A stretch of DNA of 64,000 nucleotides from Chryseobacterium sp. MEBOG06 (GTDB taxonomy: Bacteria; Bacteroidota; Bacteroidia; Flavobacteriales; Weeksellaceae): positions 1,426,001 to 1,490,000 of the forward strand of contig NZ_CP084580.1 in assembly GCF_021869765.1 (NCBI RefSeq), in the 5' to 3' direction. The notes below the pieces were generated by a model, which saw nothing but the letters and a program-made list of their open reading frames with translations, searched no databases and was not told where the DNA came from. The position numbers and the translations under genes were made by a program. Below are positions 1 to 8,166 of this stretch, piece by piece; position 1 is the stretch's first letter, and each line of letters opens with the position of its first letter.

Positions 1-171
1 TGATTCAAAGGTATAATCATAATTTTTCTTATTCTTGTCTAACTTTATCGGAAGTCCGATATCTATAACAGAGATATTAATTTGTTCAAACTTCTGATTT
101 CCATAATACCAGAATAAAATAGGAATAAGAACAGCGCTGATCAGTCCCGGAACGTAGTATATTTTTTTCAC
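1..171 (-). CDS. Partial membrane-anchored protein (N-terminal 57 codons)
   Basis: The first 57 codons of a minus-strand gene that leaves the window at base 1. It opens with GTG at 171-169 and encodes KKIYYVPGLIS followed by a hydrophobic stretch (about residues 6-22) that would form one N-terminal membrane anchor, then a polar region rich in Lys and Asn. No stop codon is met. It lies downstream of an ABC exporter on the same strand, but a hairpin at 212-242 sits between them, so co-transcription may be partial. I do not recognise the family; a role connected with the exporter is only inference from position. Confidence 0.6.
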   Translation of the reverse strand, partial: MKKIYYVPGLISAVLIPILFWYYGNQKFEQINISVIDIGLPIKLDKNKKNYDYTFES

Positions 172-211
172 GGTTAGTGTTTTTACTTCAACTGAATGAA
201 AATATTAAGCC

Positions 212-242
212 AAAAAAGTGATCCGAAATGAACCACTTTTTT
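212..242 (-). terminator. Probable intrinsic terminator after the ABC exporter genes
   Basis: Arms AAAAAAGTG (212-220) and CACTTTTTT (234-242) are complementary and separated by 13 bases. Read on the minus strand the hairpin ends in a T run, just past the stop of the ABC permease. Confidence 0.55.
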
Positions 243-270
243 AGAATTATCTTTATTATTTGAGAATAGC

Positions 271-1116
271 TTACCAATCACGTTTTCTCAAAATCCAGTA
301 AGATCCGAAGATAAAAACAGCACACCATACCAAACAGGCAATTAAACTTTCTGTAGGGTAGTGGAATTCATATTTTACACCCATCATTTTTACCATATTT
401 AATCTCATCATAGGATTAGGAATAAGGCTTGACATACTTTCTAAAGGCAGAAGATGGGTCACAAAAAAATCGTTTTGCAGTATCTCATTTCTTTGCGGAC
501 CCTGCATTCCACTTACTTTTGTGTATACTTCAACGGCTGTCAATATTCCCTCACCAATCCAGAAAACGAAAAGAGCAAGAAATACAAAAACAGATTTTCT
601 GAGTAAAATAGAAAGGAACATTAAGAAACAGAAGAACGTAAACAGCTTTACAAAGTAATTTCCAATAAAGAAAATCTCTCCAAAAACCTTTGCAGATTCT
701 TTGGTGTTCGAATATTTGTATCCTAGAAACATTGTAAGAGCAAATACAATGAGGGTAGAAACAATGGTGAAAATCCCGATTGTCAACAATTTTGAAGTGA
801 TGAATTCTTTTCTGCTCAATCCGTCAATGGTATTCTGCTTAAACATCCGGTTGCTGAATTCCTGTGAAATTGAAAAAACAATGATCAACCCTAAGAAAAT
901 TTTCAATAAAGCAACAATCCATGTGGTGAAATTCCATATTTCAGGAAAATTATAAATCCCCTGTTCTTTTAAATTAATGGTTCCTCCAAAAAGATCAAAA
1001 TCCACCAACCCAATAAAAAGCAATGCAATAAGAATGGCAAAATAGAGTATTGTGAAAACCTTGAATGGTTTGTAATTCAGGTTTTTATAGTATTCTAATT
1101 TTAATAGTTTTATCAT
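271..1116 (-). CDS. ABC-2 type transporter permease
   Basis: A 281-residue integral membrane protein with about six hydrophobic segments (near residues 20-38, 63-83, 107-131, 148-171, 174-195 and 258-276), the usual layout of an ABC-2 permease. A short polar stretch after segment 2 (SISQEFSNRMFKQN, about 82-95) matches the conserved cytoplasmic loop region of ABC-2 permeases, where the ATPase docks. The gene starts 2 bases after the stop of the ATPase gene (1119), so the two are almost certainly one operon and one exporter at the inner membrane. The substrate cannot be told from sequence; related small two-gene systems handle peptides, lipids or antibiotics. Confidence 0.85.
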   Translation of the reverse strand: MIKLLKLEYYKNLNYKPFKVFTILYFAILIALLFIGLVDFDLFGGTINLKEQGIYNFPEIWNFTTWIVALLKIFLGLIIVFSISQEFSNRMFKQNTIDGLSRKEFITSKLLTIGIFTIVSTLIVFALTMFLGYKYSNTKESAKVFGEIFFIGNYFVKLFTFFCFLMFLSILLRKSVFVFLALFVFWIGEGILTAVEVYTKVSGMQGPQRNEILQNDFFVTHLLPLESMSSLIPNPMMRLNMVKMMGVKYEFHYPTESLIACLVWCAVFIFGSYWILRKRDW

Positions 1117-1118
1117 GA

Positions 1119-2021
1119 TTAATTGGTGTTTTTTACAAGTTCAAGGAATTGAGATTCAAGAGACATTTTTTTCTTTGTTAAATGAGATAGAAAAATCCCT
1201 TTTTCTGCTAGTTTTTGATTCAAGGCTGAAGCTGAAATCGATGCATCATCACGTATCTGGGCTTTTATCAGATCTCCTGTCTGGTTAATAGATGTAAACC
1301 ATTGAAGTTCATTCAAGGTGCTTAAAAGCAATGCATTATTGTCTGCTTTTAATTCAAAATATCCATTATTCGCGGTCATTTCGTCCACTCTTCCACAATA
1401 AATTGAGTTTCCTTCTTTTAATACAATAACATGGCTGCATATTTTCTCAATTTCATCAAGAAGGTGGCTTGCAATGATAATCGTAATCCCTTGTTTAGCA
1501 ATATTGTTGATGATGTCACGGATCTGGATAATTCCTTCAGGATCCAGCCCGTTTGTTGGTTCATCTAAAATTAAGACTTCAGGATTGTTCAACAGGGCAG
1601 AAGCAATAGCAAGTCGCTGTTTCATCCCCAGAGAATAAGTTTTGAAGGTATCTTTTCTTCTTTCATACAGATTAACGACTTTCAGCACTTCTTCAATCCT
1701 GGAATAAGAAACACTTTTAATTTCAGCAACGATTTTAAGGTTGGTTTCAGCACTTAAATAAGGATAGAAGTTGGGCTGTTCAATAATTGCTCCGATTCTT
1801 TTTAACGTTTCAGGATCTGTTCCTTTTTTGCCAAACCAAAACCAATCTCCACTGGTAGGATTGATTGTGGAAAGAAGCATCCCGAAGGTTGTGGATTTTC
1901 CGCTGCCATTGGGACCCAGAAGTCCGTAGACATTCCCTTTTTCTACGTCAAAAGAAATATTATTGACAACCACTCTTTTGAATTTTTTTGTCAGATTCTT
2001 TACTGATAAAATTTTTTCCAT
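1119..2021 (-). CDS. ABC transporter ATP-binding protein
   Basis: A 300-residue ATPase partner of the permease that follows it. Walker A GPNGSGKST is at residues 36-44, the signature SLGMKQRL at about 130-137 and Walker B LILDEPTNGLD at 150-160, followed by the switch His in ASHLLDE. The C-terminal 80 residues form the extension common in ABC-2 exporter ATPases. An in-frame ATG exists 60 bases upstream, but I start at 2021 because MEKILSVKNLTKKF begins exactly where the family begins and the upstream start would read through the palindrome at 2031-2055. That palindrome lies 10 bases before the start and is a candidate operator. Confidence 0.9.
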   Translation of the reverse strand: MEKILSVKNLTKKFKRVVVNNISFDVEKGNVYGLLGPNGSGKSTTFGMLLSTINPTSGDWFWFGKKGTDPETLKRIGAIIEQPNFYPYLSAETNLKIVAEIKSVSYSRIEEVLKVVNLYERRKDTFKTYSLGMKQRLAIASALLNNPEVLILDEPTNGLDPEGIIQIRDIINNIAKQGITIIIASHLLDEIEKICSHVIVLKEGNSIYCGRVDEMTANNGYFELKADNNALLLSTLNELQWFTSINQTGDLIKAQIRDDASISASALNQKLAEKGIFLSHLTKKKMSLESQFLELVKNTN

Positions 2022-2030
2022 GTAATTTGT

Positions 2031-2055
2031 TTTACATAGTAGTAGTCTATGTAAA
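2031..2055. promoter_or_regulatory. Perfect 9-bp inverted repeat upstream of the ABC exporter
   Basis: TTTACATAG (2031-2039) and CTATGTAAA (2047-2055) are exact reverse complements with a 7-base spacer. It lies 10 bases before the ATPase start codon, has no T run, and is therefore more likely an operator (or leader hairpin) than a terminator. No regulator gene lies beside it. Confidence 0.5.
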
Positions 2056-2093
2056 TTAGAAAATGTTACAATAATTATCATAAATCAATTTAC

Positions 2094-2119
2094 ATTTAAT
2101 GATAAATACATTAAATTTG
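2094..2119 (+). promoter_or_regulatory. Inverted repeat overlapping a -7 element before the AAA ATPase gene
   Basis: ATTTAATG (2094-2101) and CATTAAAT (2109-2116) are exact reverse complements with a 7-base spacer, the same geometry as the repeat at 2031-2055. TAAATTTG at 2112-2119 fits the Bacteroidota -7 consensus TAnnTTTG and lies 19 bases before the ATG at 2139. No clear TTG is seen at the -33 position. Confidence 0.4.
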
Positions 2120-2138
2120 ATAGAATTAATCAACAGTT

Positions 2139-3497
2139 ATGAAGTTAATTGAACTGGCAGAAGAATTGAAAGTTTCTGCAGAAGCCATTAAACAGTTTAT
2201 ACAAGATTTTGATCTTGAATTGGTAGACTGTATGAGTACAAACTTTGATGTAAAAGAGGATTTTGAAAAATTTGCCCGTGAAAATGTAGATTTTTTGAGA
2301 CTGTATGAAAAGGACCTGGACAAAAATAAAACACTGGAGCAGATTGCTGAAGTCATTAATCAGCCTAAAGATAAAGTTGAAAAAGCAATTAAAGATAACA
2401 ACCTCAATATTTTTGATAATGGCTTCTTTAAGTCTTCGATTTCGAGCTATGGGATCGATAACAAACTGGGCGGAAACTATAAATTTGTCTATGACTATTT
2501 TGGCCATCAGACCAGTTTGCAAAAGAGAGATTTTATAGGATACAGAGACTTGTTCTTTTATACCTCCACCCTACTGGAACCTTTTCTGAATCCTCAGCAG
2601 ATTAAAGATTGGGGAATCAATAAGCCTGCGGGAATTATCCTTTATGGTCCACCGGGAAGCGGGAAAATTTTTTGGGCAAACAAAATTGCCGAGATTATCG
2701 GATATCAGTTTAAAGAAGTCAAAAAACATTATCTGGGAACATCTTGGGTTGATGGTAATGAGATTAATTTCAGTGATTTCCTGTTAACCATGATGAAGGA
2801 AAACAAAGTACTGCTTTTCCTTGATGATTTTGATGAAATTATGATGCAGAGAAGATCTGATAACGATATTACGTCATGTAATCTCGAAGCTCAGGAGCTT
2901 ATTCTTCATTATATCGGGAAATTTGAAAAAGAGGGAGTACTCATGGTAGGTTCTGCCAATTCCGTTTCGGAAATTGATGAAGAAATTTTGGCTCCAGGGA
3001 GATTTGATGTGCTGATTCCTATATTTCCTCCCAATGCCGGAGAGCGTTCAGAAATTATTTTATATGCCATGACAAAAGGCCTTGAAGAAGATTCTCTGCT
3101 TTATAAAATACTAAAGAACAATAAAGCTGACAAAGTTCCTTTCTGGCATGACATCGCTTCTAAAATGAAAGCCTTCAGCAATACCATGCTGATCGACTTC
3201 ACCCAAAGTCTGAAAAAACGGATTAAAAATCTTTACCAGAGAACAAAAAATGAAAAGCTTAAAATAGATCAGAACCTTCTGAATGCTGCTTTAAGAGATG
3301 CCGGAGGAAAACTTACTGAAGAATACCTTGATCAGGTGGCCAGGTTCTTGGCGGATGTTATTATTAATAATTTTGATGAATTCCGCCTTAGAATACAGGC
3401 CCTGAAAAACGAACTGGATACTTATAAAGCTGTAGAAGAACCAACAAGAGAAATTGGTTTTCATCATAATGATGCGAAAGAAGAAGGGAAGAGTTGA
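2139..3497 (+). CDS. AAA family ATPase with IF2-N-like N-terminal helices
   Basis: A 452-residue protein. Residues 1-30 and about 64-92 each look like the small helical domain found at the N-terminus of translation factor IF-2 (ELAEELKVSAEAIKQFI; EQIAEVINQPKDKVEKAI). The AAA core follows: Walker A GPPGSGKI at 170-177, Walker B LLFLDDFDE at 225-233, sensor-1 region GSANS at 271-275 and an arginine-finger-like APGRFD at 285-290. The usual Thr/Ser after the Walker A Lys is Ile177, which is odd for an active ATPase. No membrane segment or protease domain is present, so it resembles a chaperone-like or adaptor AAA protein. The partner is unknown; the gene stands alone, divergent from the ABC exporter. 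Confidence 0.8.
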   Translation: MKLIELAEELKVSAEAIKQFIQDFDLELVDCMSTNFDVKEDFEKFARENVDFLRLYEKDLDKNKTLEQIAEVINQPKDKVEKAIKDNNLNIFDNGFFKSSISSYGIDNKLGGNYKFVYDYFGHQTSLQKRDFIGYRDLFFYTSTLLEPFLNPQQIKDWGINKPAGIILYGPPGSGKIFWANKIAEIIGYQFKEVKKHYLGTSWVDGNEINFSDFLLTMMKENKVLLFLDDFDEIMMQRRSDNDITSCNLEAQELILHYIGKFEKEGVLMVGSANSVSEIDEEILAPGRFDVLIPIFPPNAGERSEIILYAMTKGLEEDSLLYKILKNNKADKVPFWHDIASKMKAFSNTMLIDFTQSLKKRIKNLYQRTKNEKLKIDQNLLNAALRDAGGKLTEEYLDQVARFLADVIINNFDEFRLRIQALKNELDTYKAVEEPTREIGFHHNDAKEEGKS

Positions 3498-3510
3498 TAA
3501 TTAAAAATAA

Positions 3511-3602
3511 AAAATTGACAGTTAAAAATTGAAAATGATGAGGTTAAGTTTAGAGAAATTGTTTTTTTGAATTTTATTACTCAGCTTTTAACTTTCAATT
3601 TT
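3511..3602. repeat. Imperfect inverted repeat between the AAA gene and prfB
   Basis: Bases 3511-3532 pair with 3581-3602 at 19 of 22 positions around a 48-base loop; the stretch after it is pyrimidine-rich. It resembles the AT-rich intergenic palindromes seen elsewhere in this window (9311-9390). It may act as a weak terminator or transcript-end structure. Confidence 0.4.
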
Positions 3603-3642
3603 CCGCTTTCTATTTTCTGCTTTCCACTCTAAAAGAAATCCT

Positions 3643-3650
3643 TATTTTTG
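3643..3650 (+). promoter_or_regulatory. -7 promoter element of prfB
   Basis: TATTTTTG matches TAnnTTTG and lies 15 bases before the GTG start at 3666, predicting a very short leader. No TTG is seen at the -33 position. Confidence 0.45.
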
Positions 3651-3665
3651 TAAAAAGAAAAATTC

Positions 3666-4778
3666 GTGATCAACAACGACCAGATAAAAGATGTTCAATC
3701 CAGAATTGAAGATTTACACAGATATCTTCAGATTGAAAAAAAGAAGATTGAAATAGCCAATGATGATGAAAAAACGGCAGCTCCTGAGTTTTGGGATAAC
3801 CCTAAAATTGCTGAAGCTTTCCTAAAACAGCTTCGTTCCAAGAAAAAATGGGTAGAAGGATACGATGAGATTCAGACACAGTTTGAAGATCTGCAGGTGT
3901 TGGCTGACTTTGCTAAAGAAGATCCGGATTCTGAAAAAGAACTGGATGAAACCTTCCCCCAGTTATTAGAAAAAATTGAAGATCTTGAATTCAAGAATAT
4001 GCTTTCCAATGAAGGAGATGAGCTTTCTGCTGTTCTTCAGATTACTGCCGGAGCTGGTGGTACAGAGAGCTGTGATTGGGCCTCCATGCTGATGAGAATG
4101 TATACAATGTGGTCAGAAAAGCAGGGCTATAAGATCCGTGAGCTTAACTTTCAGGAAGGTGATGTAGCCGGAGTAAAAACAGTTACCCTTGAAATTGAAG
4201 GTGAATATGCCTTTGGTTATCTGAAAGGAGAGAATGGTGTACATCGTTTGGTAAGAATTTCCCCTTTTGACAGTAATGCAAAACGACATACCAGTTTTGT
4301 ATCCGTATACGTATATCCATTGGTAGATGATACTATTGAAATTAATATCAACCCTGCCGATATATCATTTGAAACCATGAGATCTTCCGGAGCCGGAGGT
4401 CAGAACGTAAATAAGGTGGAAACTGCTGTACGTCTTCGACACGCGCCAACAGGAATTATCATTGAAAATTCAGAATCACGTTCTCAGCTTCAGAATAAAG
4501 AAAAAGCAATGCAGCTCCTTCGTTCAAGACTATATGAAATGGAATTGGAAGAGCGTATGAAGGCCAGAACTGAAATTGAAGCCAACAAAATGAAAATCGA
4601 GTGGGGAAGTCAGATCAGAAACTACGTAATGCATCCATACAAATTGGTAAAAGATGTACGCTCAGGTCATGAAACATCAGATGTGGATGCTGTAATGAAC
4701 GGGAATATTACCCCTTTCCTGAAAGCTTTCCTGATGGCCGATGGGACGGCAGTTTCGGATGATGACCTGGATCTATAA
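3666..4778 (+). CDS. prfB: Peptide chain release factor 2
   Basis: A 370-residue class I release factor that reads UGA and UAA and triggers peptide release in the ribosome. The SPF anticodon-like tripeptide (199-201, within [15 protein letters not shown]) identifies RF2 rather than RF1, which would have PxT. The catalytic GGQ is at 244-246 in [11 protein letters not shown]. The start is GTG at 3666; no upstream ATG is in frame. Many bacterial prfB genes carry a programmed +1 frameshift at a CTT-TGA-C site near codon 25. Here the homologous place reads CTT CAG (3726-3731) in one continuous frame, so the usual autoregulatory frameshift is absent. Confidence 0.96.
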   Translation: MINNDQIKDVQSRIEDLHRYLQIEKKKIEIANDDEKTAAPEFWDNPKIAEAFLKQLRSKKKWVEGYDEIQTQFEDLQVLADFAKEDPDSEKELDETFPQLLEKIEDLEFKNMLSNEGDELSAVLQITAGAGGTESCDWASMLMRMYTMWSEKQGYKIRELNFQEGDVAGVKTVTLEIEGEYAFGYLKGENGVHRLVRISPFDSNAKRHTSFVSVYVYPLVDDTIEININPADISFETMRSSGAGGQNVNKVETAVRLRHAPTGIIIENSESRSQLQNKEKAMQLLRSRLYEMELEERMKARTEIEANKMKIEWGSQIRNYVMHPYKLVKDVRSGHETSDVDAVMNGNITPFLKAFLMADGTAVSDDDLDL

Positions 4779-4818
4779 AATATCATAGGATTTTTAGTTA
4801 AAATCTTATAATTAATTT

Positions 4819-4847
4819 TTGTTTCAGGTATTTTAGACTTATTTTTG
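4819..4847 (+). promoter_or_regulatory. Promoter of the DedA gene
   Basis: TTG at 4819-4821 and TATTTTTG at 4840-4847 match the Bacteroidota -33/-7 pattern with an 18-base spacer. The -7 box lies 16 bases before the ATG at 4864. Confidence 0.5.
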
Positions 4848-4863
4848 TTGTTCATCGATATAT

Positions 4864-5559
4864 ATGGAAGATTTCAATAGTTGGAAGGATTTATTAAACC
4901 CTGAGTTTTATATTAAAATGGGAGGGTTTTGGCTTATATTATTTATTGTCTTTGCTGAAACGGGCCTTTTTGTAGGTTTCTTTCTTCCCGGAGACTCACT
5001 CCTGTTTGTTTCAGGAATTTATGCCGTTGAAATCATCAAAGAGACTTTTGGTTCTACAGGAAGTGATTTTCTGGATACCACTATCCTTGCATCAGGTGTA
5101 GCGCTTGCTGCTATTATCGGAAATGAAGTAGGGTATTATTTTGGAAGAAAAGCAGGACCGGCTTTGTATAAAAGACCAGATTCAATGCTTTTCAAGAAAA
5201 AATACCTTTATCAGGCTCATGATTTCTTTGAAAAACATGGGGCTTTAGCCATCATTATGGCAAGATTCTTACCCGTTGTAAGAACCTTTACTCCAATTGT
5301 TGCAGGAATTGTAAAAATGGATAAGAAAGAGTTTTTAAGAGATAATGTTATCGGAGCTGTTTTATGGTCATTTATTTTGATCTTTGCAGGACATTACCTT
5401 GATAAATTATTCATGGAGCAGTTTGGAATCAATCTGAAAGAAAAACTGGAGTACATCATTATTGTGATTGTGTTGGTAACAACGCTTCCGGTAATCTTCA
5501 AATTTGTTTTCGGAAAAAAAGAGGATTTCTCTAAATACGAAGATAAAGACCTGGAATAA
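4864..5559 (+). CDS. DedA family membrane protein
   Basis: A 231-residue inner-membrane protein of the DedA/VTT superfamily; some members flip undecaprenyl phosphate or phospholipids and others are needed for membrane-potential balance and envelope integrity. Conserved signs: an N-terminal re-entrant region with E32-T-G and FFLPGDS (39-45), a GNEVGYYFGRKAG segment (86-98), and the family signature RFLPVVRTFTPIVAG (134-148) with its conserved Arg, Pro and Thr residues. Hydrophobic stretches lie near 20-45, 72-92, 125-150, 165-185 and 197-217. The highly charged tail is cytoplasmic by inference. It stands as a single gene with its own promoter and a terminator at 5584. Confidence 0.9.
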   Translation: MEDFNSWKDLLNPEFYIKMGGFWLILFIVFAETGLFVGFFLPGDSLLFVSGIYAVEIIKETFGSTGSDFLDTTILASGVALAAIIGNEVGYYFGRKAGPALYKRPDSMLFKKKYLYQAHDFFEKHGALAIIMARFLPVVRTFTPIVAGIVKMDKKEFLRDNVIGAVLWSFILIFAGHYLDKLFMEQFGINLKEKLEYIIIVIVLVTTLPVIFKFVFGKKEDFSKYEDKDLE

Positions 5560-5583
5560 AAAGTAATTACACCAAAAATATAG

Positions 5584-5614
5584 AGGCTGTTTCAATAGTG
5601 AGACAGCCTTTTTT
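5584..5614 (+). terminator. Intrinsic terminator of the DedA gene
   Basis: AGGCTGTTTC (5584-5593) pairs with GAGACAGCCT (5600-5609) with one mismatch, followed by TTTTT. Confidence 0.75.
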
Positions 5615-5684
5615 GTTCTAATTGAGAGTAATAATAAAAAATGCTCTTTAGTGGCTAAAGACCAGGAGTATGTTTGAACAGGTT

Positions 5685-6554
5685 TTATTTTTTTATCCAA
5701 TCCAGAATGTTGGGATAAATAATACTGTCTCTTTTTCTTTTACTGAAAAATCTTGGAGCATGCCCGGTTCTCTTCATAAAGATAAGCTTGTGGGGAACAT
5801 TCAGACGGGTAAGTGCTGAGTCCATTGCTAAACCCTGATGCTGGTTCACCAGAATATCATTGGTTCCCTGAAATAACAGCGTGGGAACATTCGTAATATT
5901 GGCAGTAGGGCTTGCTTCTTTAAAGGCTTCAGATATGTTTTTCCGGTCAAATTTGCTTCCTACTACTTTTTGGACTGTGGGGGAAGTATATCTTGAGTAA
6001 AAAGAATCAAGATATTCAGGACTGTAAAAATCTGTAGGGGCACTTAGAGAAATGATCTTTTTGATCTGCTCCGGATGCTGGTAGCCATAGAGCAGAGCAA
6101 GATGTCCACCGGCACTTTCTCCCAGAATAATATAGTTGTTGGGGTGAAGTTCAGCTTTCTCAGCCAAAGAATTGAATTTATCAATCACCAAACCGATATC
6201 CTCAAGCTGCTTTTTGTACGTGATTTCCTTGCGGGCAGAAACCAGGCGGTAATTCATATTAATGCTGGGAATCTTATTATCAAAGAGCATTTTCTGAATC
6301 TGAATCATATGTTCTTTATTTCCCAGAGTCCACGCCCCACCATGCACGATAAGAACAACCGGAGAATCCTCGGGATAGTCTTTGGGAAGAAAAACATCCA
6401 TTCTCTGCTTTTTATGCTCTCCGTATTTTAAGTTATAGATTTTCTGCTGGCCTCCGGGACCTACCCAAACCCGGAATTTCGTATTGCATGACTGCAAAAG
6501 AAAGGATATAGATCCCATAACGAAAAAATGATACCTGAGAATGAGCTTTTTCAT
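5685..6554 (-). CDS. Lipoprotein alpha/beta hydrolase (esterase/BD-FAE-like)
   Basis: A 289-residue secreted hydrolase. The N-terminus carries a signal peptide with a lipobox ending LLQSC, making Cys23 the probable lipidated residue, so it should sit in the outer or inner membrane facing out of the cytoplasm. The fold markers are the oxyanion-hole HGGAW (71-75), the nucleophile elbow GESAGG with Ser147, Asp233 in GTNDIL and His265 in TGHAP, which together make a complete catalytic triad. This arrangement is typical of carboxylesterases and arylformamidase-like enzymes of the BD-FAE family. The substrate is not predictable. It is a single minus-strand gene between two plus-strand genes. Confidence 0.88.
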   Translation of the reverse strand: MKKLILRYHFFVMGSISFLLQSCNTKFRVWVGPGGQQKIYNLKYGEHKKQRMDVFLPKDYPEDSPVVLIVHGGAWTLGNKEHMIQIQKMLFDNKIPSINMNYRLVSARKEITYKKQLEDIGLVIDKFNSLAEKAELHPNNYIILGESAGGHLALLYGYQHPEQIKKIISLSAPTDFYSPEYLDSFYSRYTSPTVQKVVGSKFDRKNISEAFKEASPTANITNVPTLLFQGTNDILVNQHQGLAMDSALTRLNVPHKLIFMKRTGHAPRFFSKRKRDSIIYPNILDWIKK

Positions 6555-6644
6555 AGATCAAATGTAGTGAAAATAACAAATTCTTTGATTTTAGGGAAGT
6601 AAAATTATTATGGTACAAACTATTAAAAAACAGAATTAAATATT

Positions 6645-6652
6645 TATTTTTG
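6645..6652 (+). promoter_or_regulatory. -7 promoter element of the DUF808 gene
   Basis: TATTTTTG matches TAnnTTTG, 34 bases before the ATG at 6687. No -33 TTG is evident. Confidence 0.4.
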
Positions 6653-6686
6653 CTGAACTTAACAAAGATTAAAAAAACATTAAAAT

Positions 6687-7565
6687 ATGGCATCAGGCTT
6701 TTTTGCGATTTTAGATGATATTGCTGCATTGATGGATGATGTAGCGGTTACGAGTAAAATAGCTACACAAAAAACAGCAGGTATTTTGGGCGATGATCTG
6801 GCTGTAAATGCCGAAAAAGCTACAGGATTTGTTTCTTCAAGGGAGCTTCCTGTTTTATGGGCGATTACAAAAGGCTCATTTATCAATAAACTTATTATTC
6901 TTCCTATAGCTTTTCTTCTCAACTGGCTGTATAAACCGGCTATTGAGATTATTCTTATTCTGGGAGGTTTATATCTTGCTTTTGAAGGAGTAGAAAAAAT
7001 TATAGAATACTTATTTCACCGCTCCAAAAAAGAAGAGGCAGCTGTAGAAGAGAAAGTAGAAGAAAACTCAGAAGCCGCTGAAAAAGCAAAAATAAATTCA
7101 GCCATCAGAACAGATTTTATTCTTTCTATTGAAATTGTTATTATCGCTTTGGGAACTGTTATTCAACAGGAGCATCCGCTCATTACACAGATTCTTACTG
7201 TGACGTTTGTTTCATTTTTAGCAACTGTAGGGGTTTACGGAATCGTTGCTCTTATTGTAAGAATGGACGATGCTGGTTTTTCATTGATTAAAAAGAGCCA
7301 CGATAAAGGATTCTTTTCAAAACTTGGTCATTTATTGGTAAAGGCATTGCCGGTAATCATCAAACTTTTAGGAATTGTAGGAACTATTGCCTTGATTCTT
7401 GTTTCAGGCGGTATTTTTGATCATAATATTCATTATCTGCATGAGATGTTTCCAACGTGGCCGGAGATGCTCAAACAACTTACCTTCGGGCTTGTTGGAG
7501 GTTTGGCAGCTGTAGCTGTATTTACCATTGGTAAAGCAGTGTATTCGCTGGCTGCAAAAAAATAA
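6687..7565 (+). CDS. DUF808 family inner-membrane protein
   Basis: A 292-residue multi-pass membrane protein whose N-terminus (ASGFFAILDDIAALMDDVA) and following region match the DUF808/YedI family. After an amphipathic N-terminal domain there are hydrophobic segments near residues 65-82, 85-102, 146-162, 166-190, 220-242 and 262-285, with a short Glu/Lys-rich charged loop at about 110-132 that is probably cytoplasmic. The function of the family is not known. The gene has its own promoter and ends in a strong hairpin at 7590 shared with the convergent lipoprotein gene. Confidence 0.85.
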   Translation: MASGFFAILDDIAALMDDVAVTSKIATQKTAGILGDDLAVNAEKATGFVSSRELPVLWAITKGSFINKLIILPIAFLLNWLYKPAIEIILILGGLYLAFEGVEKIIEYLFHRSKKEEAAVEEKVEENSEAAEKAKINSAIRTDFILSIEIVIIALGTVIQQEHPLITQILTVTFVSFLATVGVYGIVALIVRMDDAGFSLIKKSHDKGFFSKLGHLLVKALPVIIKLLGIVGTIALILVSGGIFDHNIHYLHEMFPTWPEMLKQLTFGLVGGLAAVAVFTIGKAVYSLAAKK

Positions 7566-7589
7566 AATAGAATTAGATTTAAATAACCG

Positions 7590-7622
7590 AAAATCCTGCA
7601 TTCGTGAGAGTGCAGGATTTTT
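7590..7622. terminator. Bidirectional terminator between convergent genes
   Basis: AAAATCCTGCA (7590-7600) and TGCAGGATTTT (7611-7621) form a perfect 11-bp stem with a 10-base loop, with A and T runs on the two sides so it can serve both strands. Confidence 0.8.
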
Positions 7623-7628
7623 ATATGA

Positions 7629-8087
7629 CTAATATTTACCACAGAAATATTTTACGTTTTGATCAAAGGAATATACTGTTGTAAGATAATTTGCATCTTC
7701 ATAAGTGAGCCCAATTCTGCTTAAGTATTTTTTCTCTGCTACGTCGTATATTTCATCATGCATTTTAATAAACTCATTTTGCATTTCAGGGAAGGGATAC
7801 TCTTTCAATGCAACAGTATAGCATGAATCATCCATCTCAAATTCCCTTTTCACAAAACTACAGAAGCTTAGCTGTTTTTGATCCAGAACTTTTAAAAGAG
7901 AATGAAGCTTCTTTTTATCATTATCATGTTTTATTTGAGGAAGTACCTTCTCACGAAATTCATCATTAGCTAAACTATATTTTTTAGTTTCAGCTTTAGT
8001 TTCTTTAATCATTAAATTTCGTTTTCCATCTGTACAGGAAATAATTGTTATTAAAAAAAGTAAGAAGCAGACTGAGATAAATTTCAT
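7629..8087 (-). CDS. Small lipoprotein of unknown function
   Basis: A 152-residue protein that opens with a signal peptide ending in the lipobox-like IISC, so Cys18 is the probable lipid attachment site. The mature part is helical and charged, with three further cysteines (in LSFCSFV, DSCYTV and KYFCGKY), two of which could form a disulphide outside the cytoplasm. I do not recognise a family. It is a lone gene, convergent with the DUF808 gene and upstream of dnaJ by 80 bases of non-coding DNA on the same strand, separated by the dnaJ start region. Confidence 0.75.
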   Translation of the reverse strand: MKFISVCFLLFLITIISCTDGKRNLMIKETKAETKKYSLANDEFREKVLPQIKHDNDKKKLHSLLKVLDQKQLSFCSFVKREFEMDDSCYTVALKEYPFPEMQNEFIKMHDEIYDVAEKKYLSRIGLTYEDANYLTTVYSFDQNVKYFCGKY

Positions 8088-8133
8088 GGCTTTGATTTAT
8101 TTAGATGCTAAATTAAAGCCCGTTAATACAAAT

Positions 8134-8161
8134 AAAAAAAGGATTCCCGTAAGAACCCTTT
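8134..8161 (-). terminator. Terminator of the grpE-dnaJ unit
   Basis: AAAGGATTC (8138-8146) and GAACCCTTT (8153-8161) pair with one mismatch; on the minus strand the hairpin is followed by a T run (A run at 8134-8140). Confidence 0.65.
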
Positions 8162-8166
8162 GTATA

